Positions 22,459 to 32,600 of a stretch of 64,000 bases of DNA are shown here, piece after piece. Within the stretch, counting starts at the first letter, position 1, and every line of letters begins with the position of its first letter. Location of the stretch: positions 372,001-436,000 of the forward strand of contig CAVTXI010000019.1 of assembly GCA_963738615.1 (NCBI GenBank). Reading direction: 5' to 3'. The DNA comes from CAVTWY01 sp963738615 (GTDB taxonomy: Bacteria; Pseudomonadota; Gammaproteobacteria; Burkholderiales; Burkholderiaceae_C). The notes under the pieces are model-generated. The model had not been told where the DNA came from and ran no database searches. It saw only the letters and a list, made by a program, of their open reading frames with translations. The position numbers and the translations under genes are program-made.

Positions 22459-25400
22459 CTAACCCGCAGTCGGCGCAGCATCCGCAGTGGTCGCCACCGT
22501 ACCGTCGCTTTGATCAGGCTTCGCTTCGGCCCGCCGCCAATACCCCCCCATCGACCAAGCCTGCCACCCCCACCGCACCCAACGCAGCACCGACGCGGCC
22601 AGCCACAAGGCCCATGCGAGCATTGCGAGGCGGTAGAACAGAACGGGCATCGACACCACCGAAACACTGGCAGGTTGGTCGACGAAGCGGTCTTGGTACC
22701 AGTGCAGCACGCCTGCGCTGGACCCATTGCCGGTGATCATCATGTCGGGGTAGCCCAGCAGGCCCACACGCACGGCGTTGACGAGCACCAGCACGGCCAG
22801 CAGCGTCCACAGCGCCAGCGCCAACTGCACGACGTTGAAGCGCCAGCGCGCGCCGTGGGCGAACCATGGATGTGACGCGGCACGGCGGCGTGCTTCCAGC
22901 GCGAAGAACCAACCGGCCACCACAGCCACGCCGATCAATTCGGTCTGCGCCAGGCCCAGGCCCAGCAACAACCATGCGACCACGCCAAGGGGCGTGGGTC
23001 GGCTGCGGCCCAAGGCCCATGCAACGGCGGCCCACACGATCAGCACACCCCAGAGCAACACCGCCGGCCCGACGCGAGGGCCGGCAACGGCCAACACCAC
23101 GCGGTCGCGCGACATGGCGAGCTGCGTGCTGGCGTTGACGCCCGATGCGCCCAGATCGGCGGCTTGCGTGGCGAAGCGCCAGCCCACGCCGCGCGGCTCG
23201 CGCCACGTGAGCACCAGTTGATGTTGGCCGGGCGTGATGGGCACGCGCAGCTCTCGGCCTTGCGGCTGGATGGGCAACGACGCGCCATTCAGCGACACAC
23301 CTTCGAAGTCGACCCCGTCGGGCAGCAGCACCCGGTGATTGCCGCCCTGGCTCGACCGCAGCGTGGTGAGGCTGCGCACCTGCGTGACGCGCAGGCCGGG
23401 CGTGACTTCGAGCGCGCTGCGGTCGATGGTGATGGTTTGGCCGGCAGCGCCTGCGGGTTTGCTGATCTTCAAGACCACACGCTCGCCGGGCCATGGTTGC
23501 CACAGCGGCGCGAGCTGGCCGGTGCCGGGGTCGATGTACGACACCGGCGCGATGTCAGCGCCCGCAGCTGAACCAGAACCGGCAGCACCAGAACCAGCAG
23601 CGCCCCAGTCCACGCGCCATTGCGCCGATGGGTCCAGCCGCCAGCGTTCCACCTGCTGCGGCTGGCCGGCGGCGCTGGTCAACACCAGCTCGGGCACTTC
23701 CTTCAAGGTGCTGGTGAAGTTGGCGGACTCTTCGGCGCCAAGCTGGACGATGGCGTGGCCGTCTTCCACGCGCACCACTTCGCTGTTGACCGCTTCGCCG
23801 GGCATCAACGCGATGCGCGCACGCACGGGCGCGCGGCTGGGCGCGGCGCGCGTCACGATCGTGTCGACCGTCCAGCGCAGGCCCAGGCGCAGGGTGCGCT
23901 CCACGTTCACGAACGGCGGCAGCGCATCGGGCTGCGTGCTGCCATCCCCCTGCGTGGCGCCGCCTGCACCCTGCGCACCTGCGGCTGTGCGGCGCGACAA
24001 GCTCAAGGCACCCGTGGCCAGGCCGCGCGCATCCAGGCCGCCTACCGTCCAGCCTTCGGCGTTCACGGTGGTTTCTTGCGGCGGCATCGGCAACGCTATT
24101 TCCACCGACCCCGCATCGCCCACGTCGGCCAACACCACCACCTGGCGGATGCCGGGTTGCAGCCACACCCACAACTGCCCCGCTGCGTCGCGACGCACCA
24201 CGGCTGTTTTGCCGTCGGTGGTGACGGCACCCGAGCGCCAGCCCGCGCCTTGCCCTGGCAGCGGCACCGCCACTGCAGCGAGCGCGTGCAAATCCAAACG
24301 CAGTTGAATGCGCGAGCCTTGCGCTTCGACGCGCAAGCGCGCCAGGTCGGCGCAACGCGGCACACACTCCGGCGGCTGCGTCAGGCGCGCGCGCAACTCG
24401 TCGAGCAGGCCCGCACTGGGTTCGATGTCGATGCCCACACGTTTGTCAGCGGTGTTGGATGGCGGCGGCGAGGCAGCGTGGCTGATGCCAGGCCACCAGC
24501 CGGTCGACAACACGACCGCGGCTGCGATCACCGCCGCAACCGGCGCGATGCCGGACGTGCCAGCGCCCAGGCCGCGATCCGACCCTGCGCGCGGCCACAA
24601 CGGCAGCGCCCGCGCCAACAACCCCAACGTGGCCGCCATCAACAGCAAGCCCAGCACGCGCCATGCTGCGGTGGCCCACGGCGGCAGCAAGGTCAGGCTC
24701 AACGTCTGATCGGCTTGCACGGGGCCCAGCCAGATCAGGCGGTGGGTGTTCCATTGCCATGCGGGCAGGCCAGGGCCGGTTTGCACCTTCAGGTTCGGGT
24801 CGACTTCTTTGGCGAAACGCGCTGACTTCTTCGCGTACGTGCTGGTGGCTCCCACGCGATCACGCTGCATCGTTGCTTCCGTAGCTGGGGTCGGTGCAGC
24901 CGGGGCAGGCGCTGCCAGGGGATCTCTACTCACCGATGCCGCGTCGCCCTCCATCTTCAGCTCTGCCAGATCGCCACGTCGTGGCGTCATCGCCGCCACG
25001 TTGTCGATGCGTTGACCCGAGTCGCTGTGCTCGAGCACCGGATGCAGCGCCAGGCGCACCTGGTCGACCGCATACGGCAGCAGCATGAACAGCATCGCCG
25101 CAACGCCCGCGCGCGCCACCCATGGCACCACGACGGCCAGGCGGCCGCGCGAGACACCCGGCAAGGTCGAATCACGCAACACGCGCGCCAGCGCGATCAA
25201 GCCCAGCAACAGCAGCCACAAGCCGCGCGGTGCGCCGGGCATGTGCCAGCACAGCACCAGCGCAGCCGCCATCAACAGACCCACGCGCGGCCCGCAAAGC
25301 TTGCCTGCTGCCAGCACGGCCAGCAGCACGAAGAAGAAGTCCCACAAGGTCCAGCGCGAAACCCACGAGCCTTCGGCCACGTCGACGCCGCTGGCGTGCA

Positions 25401-26814
25401 GCAGCCGCCAACCCGGCGGCAGGTTCAGCCGCGCCGACAGCATGTTGACATCGGCCTGCCAACCGCTGGCTGCGAAGCGGCGCGAGCCGCCGTCGATGCG
25501 GCTGTCGGCGGTCAACGCGAGCGCGCCGCGTCGAAGCTCGACACCGTCGTTGGTTGCGCCTTCACGGCGTGTGACGGGCTGGTCACCCCCATCGGCGGCC
25601 ACCCGCCCCAACACGCTGCCGGGCGCCATCTCCAGCCGCCACGAACGCGTGAGCTTGCCGCTGATGGTGTCTTGCACGGTGTAGCCGCCGCCGTCGAAGT
25701 CAAGCCAGATCTGGCGCGCCAGCGCCATCTGGTCAGCGCCGGGCTTGGGGTCACCGCGCCGCGTTTCGGTGAGCGCAAGCGTCTGCCCCGCCGTGACCGC
25801 GAAGGCCGGCAGGTTGCGCCATGCGTCGGGCATCGGCACCTGCTTCGGGTCAACCGCCGTCAGCCCCGACAGCGTGACCACACGCAAGCCATTGCGCGTG
25901 TTCACGGCCCACAACTCGTCGGCCTGCCCCGCGGGCAGCGTCAATGCAGTGGTGGGCTTCATCAGGCGGCTGCGCACCTGAAGCGTGTAGTTGCCGGGCC
26001 GCGCTTGCACGCGCAACGTGCCGTCGACCAGCCGCGCGGGCAGGTCGCTGGTGATCGCTTCGACCACGAAGTCGGGCAGCAACGCGGAGGGCAGCACCAC
26101 TTCACGCGGCTTGCCGGCCACCGCCAGATCGACATGCAGGGTCACGCGCATGGGAATGTCGTCGTCGATCAGACGACTGGTGCGCACCGTCAGCTCGTCG
26201 CTGGCCTGCACGTCGTTGCTGGCCGCCTCGAGCAGCACGCGGCCTTGCGCGTCGGGCGCACGTGCCACGGCCTGGCCGTTCAGGTTGACCTGCAAGCTGC
26301 CGGTGAAAAGCGGCAGCCGCAGATCGGCCGGCATCGCGGCCCAGCGGATGACGCCGGTCACCACGTGTTGCCCCACGCCCAGCCGCACCACCGGTTGCCC
26401 GTCGCGGTTCACCACGGCCAGCGGCGCCGTGCCAGCCGCCACCACGTCATGCGGCCAACGGCCCACTTCGCCCGGCAACTCGACCATCGCGGGCGCGCCA
26501 AACACCTGCACGTCCAGCTGGAACCGCGCGCTGTCGGCGGTGGCCTTCAACTCGAGGCGCGACGGCCACACGCAATGCAGCGCCTGGCCGTCGTGCGTGC
26601 GCGGACAAGTCAAACCTTCATGTCCATGCAGCACCCATGGCACCCACGGCTTCAGCGGCTCGGGCACGTCGGCGGGGTTCAGGGGTGCGGCGGCTACGGA
26701 GGGGGAGAGGCACGACGCTGCGACCAGGGCGGCGGCCATCAAACGGAGGAAACCGCGCCACGCACAACGGCGCGAGAGGAGCACCACCACATCAGGACGA
26801 TCTTGTGTCTGCAT
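22459..26814 (-). CDS. Very large membrane protein (1451 aa) of unknown function
   Basis: The ATG at 26814 follows GAGGG and starts a signal peptide (WRGFLRLMAAALVAASCLSP). The mature N-terminus ADVPEPLKPWVPWVLHGHE is conserved in a family of long bacterial proteins without known role. A beta-rich periplasmic half (about 50-520) is followed by a helix cluster (about 540-640), a second beta-rich part (about 780-1240) and a final helix cluster (about 1280-1440). It converges with the GT51 gene with an 10-base gap. No enzyme motif is recognised. Its co-location with the exosortase module, though on the other strand, suggests an envelope role. Confidence 0.75.
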   Translation of the reverse strand: MQTQDRPDVVVLLSRRCAWRGFLRLMAAALVAASCLSPSVAAAPLNPADVPEPLKPWVPWVLHGHEGLTCPRTHDGQALHCVWPSRLELKATADSARFQLDVQVFGAPAMVELPGEVGRWPHDVVAAGTAPLAVVNRDGQPVVRLGVGQHVVTGVIRWAAMPADLRLPLFTGSLQVNLNGQAVARAPDAQGRVLLEAASNDVQASDELTVRTSRLIDDDIPMRVTLHVDLAVAGKPREVVLPSALLPDFVVEAITSDLPARLVDGTLRVQARPGNYTLQVRSRLMKPTTALTLPAGQADELWAVNTRNGLRVVTLSGLTAVDPKQVPMPDAWRNLPAFAVTAGQTLALTETRRGDPKPGADQMALARQIWLDFDGGGYTVQDTISGKLTRSWRLEMAPGSVLGRVAADGGDQPVTRREGATNDGVELRRGALALTADSRIDGGSRRFAASGWQADVNMLSARLNLPPGWRLLHASGVDVAEGSWVSRWTLWDFFFVLLAVLAAGKLCGPRVGLLMAAALVLCWHMPGAPRGLWLLLLGLIALARVLRDSTLPGVSRGRLAVVVPWVARAGVAAMLFMLLPYAVDQVRLALHPVLEHSDSGQRIDNVAAMTPRRGDLAELKMEGDAASVSRDPLAAPAPAAPTPATEATMQRDRVGATSTYAKKSARFAKEVDPNLKVQTGPGLPAWQWNTHRLIWLGPVQADQTLSLTLLPPWATAAWRVLGLLLMAATLGLLARALPLWPRAGSDRGLGAGTSGIAPVAAVIAAAVVLSTGWWPGISHAASPPPSNTADKRVGIDIEPSAGLLDELRARLTQPPECVPRCADLARLRVEAQGSRIQLRLDLHALAAVAVPLPGQGAGWRSGAVTTDGKTAVVRRDAAGQLWVWLQPGIRQVVVLADVGDAGSVEIALPMPPQETTVNAEGWTVGGLDARGLATGALSLSRRTAAGAQGAGGATQGDGSTQPDALPPFVNVERTLRLGLRWTVDTIVTRAAPSRAPVRARIALMPGEAVNSEVVRVEDGHAIVQLGAEESANFTSTLKEVPELVLTSAAGQPQQVERWRLDPSAQWRVDWGAAGSGAAGSGSAAGADIAPVSYIDPGTGQLAPLWQPWPGERVVLKISKPAGAAGQTITIDRSALEVTPGLRVTQVRSLTTLRSSQGGNHRVLLPDGVDFEGVSLNGASLPIQPQGRELRVPITPGQHQLVLTWREPRGVGWRFATQAADLGASGVNASTQLAMSRDRVVLAVAGPRVGPAVLLWGVLIVWAAVAWALGRSRPTPLGVVAWLLLGLGLAQTELIGVAVVAGWFFALEARRRAASHPWFAHGARWRFNVVQLALALWTLLAVLVLVNAVRVGLLGYPDMMITGNGSSAGVLHWYQDRFVDQPASVSVVSMPVLFYRLAMLAWALWLAASVLRWVRWGWQAWSMGGYWRRAEAKPDQSDGTVATTADAAPTAG

Positions 26815-27065
26815 AGTTCCCTCGACTGTTGATGGCACCAAGCTCGACGCGCAGGCGCTTGCGTGTGTGGTGCTTGTAGTCTCTTACGACTTCGGGGCAC
26901 CCCCCAGTATTCCGTTTCTCGACAGACTTGCTGATGACGACGCCGTGCCCGAAGCGCACGCTGCAACCGCGCATCAAGGGATGCGCAGCGGCGACCACTT
27001 CATCCGACGCCTTCGTTCACGCGAGCGTCGACGCCGTCGCGAGTTTGTTTTCATCGGAGTACGTT

Positions 27066-28721
27066 ATGGAACTTTTCTTTGACCGCACGGACATCATCGA
27101 TGTCGCGCGCAAACCGCTGTTGGAATACGCCAAGAAGCTGCGCTGGAGCCATGCGCACATCCTGGTCGTCGTCGACAGCATCGGGCTTTCGCCGGGCGCG
27201 GGAGCGTTCGGCGTCGAACGTGTGATCCGCCTGTTGCGCGAGTCGACCGTCGGCTGCATGCACTTTCATGTCGACTCGGCGGTGCACTCGAACGCCGTCT
27301 TCCAGGTCGTCGCCAATCCACCCGGCACCGAGGCGAAGTACCTCGGGTTCAAGTTCGACAGCAAGCTGCCGAACGGCGCCCTCGTCATCGACCAGTACGA
27401 CGAGGTGTGGTGCTTCGCCTTCTTCGGTCCGAACACGAACGACGACGAACTGGCCGCGCTCACGACCTGGATGAACCAGAAGAAGGGCGGCGTGTTCGCC
27501 ACCGGGGACCACGAGACGCTCGGCGCGTCGATGTGCAGCCGCATTCCGCGCGCGGGGACGATGCGTGCGTGGACCAACGCGCAGGGCGTTCCGTCGGCCG
27601 GCGGAACGGGGCGTATCGACACCAATCGCCCGTTCAACGCCGCGGAGGCGAGTGGAACCGAAGTGATCGAATTCGACCGGGAACGCGACACCAAGCCGCA
27701 GCCCATCGATTGGGTCACCTGGATGCACCACCTGCACTTCCCGATCCAGATCCACCGCCGCCCGCACCCGGTGCTGTGCCACCCGACGTTGGGGCCCATC
27801 AATGTCATGCCTGACCATCCGCACGAAGGCGTGGTGTTCGATCACGTGGCGCAACCGGACGTGGGATTGGCCGCGATCACCCTTGGCAATTCCTACAGCT
27901 TCGCTGGCGTGACCGGCAACGAATATCCGGCGTTCGGTACGGTGCGGCCGCTGCCCATGGTCATTGCCCACGGCAAGACACTCGCCGACCCGCCGCTATG
28001 GCATGAGAAGGGCGATGCTCCGGCCAAACGGTTTGCCATGATCAGCGTCTACGACGGACACCGCGCCGACGTTGGCCGGGTCGCGACCGACTCCACCTGG
28101 CATCACTGGTTGAATCTCAATATCACTCAGCTCGAAGCCGCCGGTGGCGCGAACTGGGAGAAGATCAAGCGCTATTACTTGAACCTGGCGGTATGGCTGG
28201 CACCCCCGCATATCTCGAGGAACTGTTTCCACCTTCACGTGCTGGAGAGTTTCTTCGCGTATCCGGGCATCGAGGAGTTTTCCGCGAAGCGGTCGACGTT
28301 CGAGATGGGCGTGAGCTTTCGGCAATATCTGCTGCACTGGCACGGGCCGTGTTGGGTCACGCAATTCCTGATCGACCGCCTGACCGACCTCAGCGTGGCG
28401 TATCGCGAGCGCTGGATGGAACGTTACCTGCGTTATCCGCTGTTCGAGAAGCCGTTCCCGCCGCGTCCCGACCCGTGCCTGAGCTGCCCTTCTCCCGACA
28501 TCTTCGAGGCGGCCGTGCTGGGCGGAATCGTGAAGGCCGCAGCGCAACTCTTCGACTCCGAAGTCATCGAAGACCGCACCAAGCGGCTGGAGGCCACGAA
28601 GCCGGAGGAGGTCGAGAAGATCCTGCGGGAAGGCAGCCTGCGCGGTCTGCAGGAGTTGAATGCCATGCACGAGAAGTCGCTCGAGCAGTCGAAGCGGGTC
28701 TTGACGGAGTTCGACCGCTGA
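27066..28721 (+). CDS. Hypothetical protein with a glutamine-amidotransferase-like core
   Basis: A 551-residue protein from the ATG at 27066 with GGAG seven bases upstream. The start MELFFDRTDIIDVARKPLLE is followed by an alternating beta/alpha region: HILVVVDSIG, YDEVWCFAFFGP, LAALTTWMNQKKGGVFATGD and later RFAMISVYDGHRAD. That pattern resembles the class I amidotransferase/ThuA-like flavodoxin fold used by carbohydrate-processing or gliding proteins, without a clear catalytic triad. The C-terminal 100 residues are helical, with a CLSCPSPDIFEAAV segment. No signal peptide is seen, so it is probably cytoplasmic. Base composition matches its neighbours. Function unknown. Confidence 0.6.
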   Translation: MELFFDRTDIIDVARKPLLEYAKKLRWSHAHILVVVDSIGLSPGAGAFGVERVIRLLRESTVGCMHFHVDSAVHSNAVFQVVANPPGTEAKYLGFKFDSKLPNGALVIDQYDEVWCFAFFGPNTNDDELAALTTWMNQKKGGVFATGDHETLGASMCSRIPRAGTMRAWTNAQGVPSAGGTGRIDTNRPFNAAEASGTEVIEFDRERDTKPQPIDWVTWMHHLHFPIQIHRRPHPVLCHPTLGPINVMPDHPHEGVVFDHVAQPDVGLAAITLGNSYSFAGVTGNEYPAFGTVRPLPMVIAHGKTLADPPLWHEKGDAPAKRFAMISVYDGHRADVGRVATDSTWHHWLNLNITQLEAAGGANWEKIKRYYLNLAVWLAPPHISRNCFHLHVLESFFAYPGIEEFSAKRSTFEMGVSFRQYLLHWHGPCWVTQFLIDRLTDLSVAYRERWMERYLRYPLFEKPFPPRPDPCLSCPSPDIFEAAVLGGIVKAAAQLFDSEVIEDRTKRLEATKPEEVEKILREGSLRGLQELNAMHEKSLEQSKRVLTEFDR

Positions 28722-28732
28722 CGCTCCCCAAG

Positions 28733-28758
28733 CCGGCGCCGCGGACACGAGGCGCCGG
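28733..28758. terminator. Stem-loop between convergent genes
   Basis: A perfect CCGGCGCC/GGCGCCGG stem with a 10-base loop lies between the stops at 28721 and 28774. There is no T run, so it is a weak candidate for a bidirectional terminator. Confidence 0.4.
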
Positions 28759-28773
28759 ATGCCGCGACAGGCG

Positions 28774-30866
28774 TCACCAAGGCGCGGTGGCGAACGCCCC
28801 GAGCGAGTAGTAATAGACGTTGTTGTCGATCATCAGCCCGCGATCGCCGCCGAAGTCGTAGCCCGTCAGGTCGCCCGGCGGCGGCGCGACGGGATTCGGC
28901 CGGCGCAGCGTGCGTGCCGCGGTGTCGACCTCGAGACGCTGCAGCCCGCGACTCGAGGGGTCGGGCGGCGCGAATCCCGATCCACCCAGCACCATCGGCA
29001 GCGCAACACGCACGACGCCGTTACCCGCATCGAGGAACGTGATGCCGTGCGGTGACGTGTCGAGCGCGGTCGACGCCAACGGGCCGCCGTAAAGCTCGGT
29101 CGCCAACACCGATGGCTGCGCCGGGTTGCTCACATCGAACAGCGCGACCTTCACCGCCTGCGTCTGCCCCGTCGTCGCATCGGCTTCGCGGCCCACGCCC
29201 AGCAACAGACCGTTCGCCAGCGGGTACAGGTTGCTCGAAAAACCTGTCACCTCGAGCTCACCGGCCTGCAACGGATCAGCCGGGTTCGACAGGTCGAGCA
29301 CGTACAACGGATCGATGCGCCTGAATGTCACGACATAGGCACGTTCGCCCGCGAAGCGCACGGCCTGCACCTGTTCACCCGGCTTGCCGATCAGCGCCGT
29401 GCGGTTCGCATTCGGCAGCTTGCCGATGATGTCGAGCGCGCGCGTCGACGTGTTCTCGCGCAACACCGACAGGGATGCGGGCGACGGCGTGATCGTCGAT
29501 TCGGCGTCGGCCGGCATGGCCCAGCCGAGGGCGCCGGTGAAGGTGACGACGCGCAGGTCACCCAGGTGTTCGCTCATGTGATAAGCCGAGCGCGCCGCGT
29601 CCCAGCCGATGTGGCCGGCCACGCTGCCCGAGGCGCGGTACGTGACACCTGCGGTCTGCGAACCTTGCGAACCTTGCGAACCTTGTGCATCTTGTGCGGC
29701 AAGCGCGAACTTGTGAACGTCGAGCGCGACGTCGCCGCCGCTTGGAAACACCATGCGCCCCTGCACGTCGTTGGTCGGTTGCGGCCACCGCGTGGTGGTG
29801 AGGTAGACGTTGGCGGTCGACATGTAGATCGACTCGGTGCCGCCGAGGAAGCAGCGGCTGGCGAGCCGTGAACCCCGTGGCGCCGAGGTCGACCGCGGTG
29901 ATCGTCGTCACCGCGGTGCTGGTCGACGTGTTGCCGGGCTGCACGAAGCAGTCGGTTTCGCTCAACAGCGGCGCAGGCGCTGCCGCCGTCGATGCGCACC
30001 GTGGGCAGCACCTGCGACGCCGTCAGCAACGCCAGCGCCTGTGTGCGTTCTTGTTCGGTGCTGGCGAGTTCGGCGCGCAGGTACGGTTGGTGCTGCATCA
30101 CCAGATACAACGTGCGGCCGACACGGCGGCTGGCGATCAGGTCACCTTGAATCTGCACGTTCGTCTTCGCTGCAGTGATCGCGCCGTCGGCGTCGATGCC
30201 CATCAGGTCGAGCGTGGTGGTCACCCCCACCGGGACGCTCGTCAGTGCGAGGCACACGGCGTCGGCCGGGCACGGCGACGCGGCGATGCTGTAGCCGCGG
30301 CGCAGCGCGACCAGACGCGCGGCTTCGGTGGCGAGTTGAAGGCCGTGCACGACCTGGTAGTCATCGGGTGCGTCATCGCGAAGCACGATCGACTGCGCCG
30401 CGACGAGGCTGCCGTCGCCCTGGCGGCGATGCACCTGCACGGTCGACACGGCAGCCGCGAGGCCCGTGCCAGAGCCCGTGCCCGACGGCGGCGCGCCGAA
30501 GCTGTAGACGCGCTGCCCGTCGGTCTTCACCAGATCGTCTTCGTCGACGCCGTCTTCCTGCCGCGTGGTCGTCGAAAACACCTCGGCTACGCTGCCGTCG
30601 GCCACGCCCGCGGGGCTGGCCGCCGCCGGAAGGCCCACGCCTTGCCCCCGCGCGGCGCGTGCCGCCACGAGCGTGCGCACCTGTTCGACGAATTGGCCGG
30701 GCTGTGACACCGGCTTCAACGTGGGGTCGGCTGTGGTCGGGCCGGTTGGGTTGGTCGGGGGCTCGCTGCTGCTGCCGCCACCACAGGCGGTCAAGCCGAC
30801 CGCGGCAACAAGGCCAAGCGCGGCCGCGGCAAGCCGATAGGACGCAGTGCTCGGGACGGACGACAT
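28774..30866 (-). pseudogene. Beta-propeller domain lipoprotein, two frameshifts
   Basis: The ATG at 30866 follows GGAGG. A lipoprotein signal ends in the lipobox LTAC. The Beta_propel-type signature EDGVDEDDLVKTDGQRVYSF follows, then repeated blade segments to VYYYSLGAFATAPW at the end. The frame shifts near 29970 and again near 29855; both are apparent one-base insertions, and the three parts join to about 695 residues, the usual size of these proteins. Such propellers are secreted, often with C-terminal domain repeats, and are thought to bind proteins or act as peptidase-linked sensors. A GSQGSQGSQ stretch comes from a short tandem repeat near 29660. It is divergent from the DUF6502 gene across a perfect palindrome. 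Confidence 0.75.
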
Positions 30867-30952
30867 GTGGGCCTCCTTCAGGTGCAGACGCCGGTACATC
30901 ACATCGAATGCGCTGGCGCTTGGCAAACGTCGACGAGCGTGGGAGACTCATC

Positions 30953-30973
30953 GTGTGGGAAACTTTCCCACAC
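30953..30973. promoter_or_regulatory. Perfect 21-bp operator-like palindrome
   Basis: GTGTGGGAAA and its exact complement flank a single C. It lies in the 153-base divergent gap between the beta-propeller lipoprotein (start 30866) and DUF6502 (start 31020), 46 bases before the latter. Size and symmetry suit a dimeric regulator; which one is unknown. Confidence 0.6.
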
Positions 30974-31019
30974 AGATTTCGGAGTGTCAAGCGACACTTC
31001 GCGTCCCTTCGAACATCCG

Positions 31020-31928
31020 ATGCCGCCCCGCCAAAACCTCACGCTGCGCGCCGTGCTGCGCGTGGTGAGCCCCTTGGTACGACTGCTGGTGCGAGAGGGC
31101 GTCACTTACCCGACGTTCGCGGCGGCGCTGAAGCCGGTGTTCGTCGACGCGGCGCGCGCCGAGCTGCAGCGCCAGGACATGCGCCAGACCGCCAGTGCGA
31201 CCAGCCTGCTGAGTGGCGTGCACCGCAAAGACCTGCGCGAGATGGCCGCGCCTGCGCGTGGTGACCACAGCACGTCACGCAGCACATCACGCAGCACGAA
31301 AGGCGGCGACGTCGGTACGCGGCTTCATCTGGTGGGCCAGGTCGTCGCACGCTGGATGAGTGCACGCGGCTGGCAGGCGCGGGGCCGCCCACGCGTGCTG
31401 CCCAAAAGTGGCAGCGAGCGCAGCTTCGACGCGCTGGTTGCCAGCATCAGCAAGGATGTGCGCGCCCGTGCGGTACTCGACGAGATGCTGCGACTGGGCG
31501 TGGTGCGCGACACACCGGATGGGCTCGTGCTCAGCGAGGCCGCACTGGTACCGCGCGAGGGTTTCGACGCGATGAGCGAGGCGCTGGCCGTGAACCTGCA
31601 CGACCACGCAGCCGCCGCGGTCGCGAACGTCGGCGAGGGGCGCAACTTCCTCGACCAGGCGCTGTACGTCGACGAAATCACCGACGCGTCGGTCGTGATG
31701 CTGAAGCGCGAGGCCGTGAAGGCCTGGCAGGCGGCATTCGCGACGGTGATGGACAGCGCGCAGGAGCGTTTCGACACCGACGCGCGCGACGCGCTGCGCG
31801 ACACACGCACACGGCGCCTGCGCTTCGGCGTCTATTGCTATGACGCACCGATGGACGAAGCCCAGCCGCAGGCCGCCGAGCCGAAACCCAGCGCGCCGCA
31901 CGACGGCCCAGGAGGACGCAACCCATGA
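31020..31928 (+). CDS. DUF6502 family protein
   Basis: The 302-residue protein begins LRAVLRVVSPLVRLLVREGVTYPTFA, the conserved helical start of DUF6502, which resembles a winged-helix DNA-binding fold. A central TSLLSGVHRKDLRE follows, and a C-terminal helical half contains EGRNFLDQALYVDEITDASV. No catalytic motif is seen. A Ser/Thr/Arg low-complexity stretch near 85-98 is coded by a short repeat (CACGCAGCACATCACGCAGC type). The next gene overlaps its stop as ATGA, so the two form an operon. The palindrome upstream could be its own operator if it is a regulator; this is inference. The family is mainly found in proteobacteria and has no known role. Confidence 0.75.
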   Translation: MPPRQNLTLRAVLRVVSPLVRLLVREGVTYPTFAAALKPVFVDAARAELQRQDMRQTASATSLLSGVHRKDLREMAAPARGDHSTSRSTSRSTKGGDVGTRLHLVGQVVARWMSARGWQARGRPRVLPKSGSERSFDALVASISKDVRARAVLDEMLRLGVVRDTPDGLVLSEAALVPREGFDAMSEALAVNLHDHAAAAVANVGEGRNFLDQALYVDEITDASVVMLKREAVKAWQAAFATVMDSAQERFDTDARDALRDTRTRRLRFGVYCYDAPMDEAQPQAAEPKPSAPHDGPGGRNP

Positions 31929-32563
31929 GAACCGATGATCTCGAGGGCGCGCGCCGCCTCGGCCTTGTGATCGCCGCGCTGCTGCTCGCGATCGTCATGT
32001 CGCTTGCGTCTTGCGGCCCCGGTGTCGTGGGCACCGGCAGCGGCAGCGCACCGGTACCGCTGGCAGACGCACAGGTGTGCAGCGCCGACTTCGCCGCGTC
32101 GCTGTCGTGCCCGCCAGCCAACGGCAACGCCACCATGGCGGGGACCGATGCCACGACATGGTCCGACGCCGGCAACACCGGGGCCGACGCAACCGTCAGC
32201 GCAGTATTCACCGGCAACGACCTCGTGCTCGAGCAGCCCTGCGTGGCCTTGCGCTTCGAAGGCCGCTTCACGCTGCTCGAAGGCGGACAGCGTGCGTTCG
32301 CCGGCACCTACGTCGACAGCACCTCGGTGCAGTCGCGCACGGGCTTCGTGTTCGTAACGCCCGAAGCTGGTGATCCCTCGCGGCTGAGCCTTCATCTGGT
32401 CGACGCCGAGGGCGTCACGCGCCACGGCCCTTGGGTGCTGCGGCCCGCAAGCGCAGGGCCGATCTTTGCTGCGTGCAGCTCGACGTCCTTCTTGAAATCA
32501 ACCAGCGATCCCCATCTTGCCCAGCGTCAGGCATCGCCCTGTCGCTGGAGGGGTGCGGTGTAG
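31925..32563 (+). CDS. Putative lipoprotein cotranscribed with DUF6502
   Basis: The 212-residue product has a hydrophobic signal and a lipobox-like LASC followed by GPGVVGTGSGSAP, so lipidation is likely. The mature part is beta-rich with conserved-looking Cys and Trp residues (VCSADFAASLSCPP, EQPCVALRFEGRFTLLEGGQ), consistent with a small beta-barrel or sandwich that binds a ligand. It starts inside the stop of the DUF6502 gene (ATGA overlap), so expression is coupled. A DUF6502 plus lipoprotein pair is a repeated arrangement in Burkholderiales as far as I recall. The last 25 residues look less protein-like and the true end may be earlier if a base is wrong. Function unknown. Confidence 0.6.
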   Translation: MRTDDLEGARRLGLVIAALLLAIVMSLASCGPGVVGTGSGSAPVPLADAQVCSADFAASLSCPPANGNATMAGTDATTWSDAGNTGADATVSAVFTGNDLVLEQPCVALRFEGRFTLLEGGQRAFAGTYVDSTSVQSRTGFVFVTPEAGDPSRLSLHLVDAEGVTRHGPWVLRPASAGPIFAACSSTSFLKSTSDPHLAQRQASPCRWRGAV

Positions 32564-32600
32564 CATCGCTTCGATTGCCACAAGAAGGAGGATCGTTCTC

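Noticed and set aside
25012..26832. A 606-residue + strand frame
   Set aside because: Shadow of the 1451-residue gene; no domain and extreme His/Gln/Arg content.
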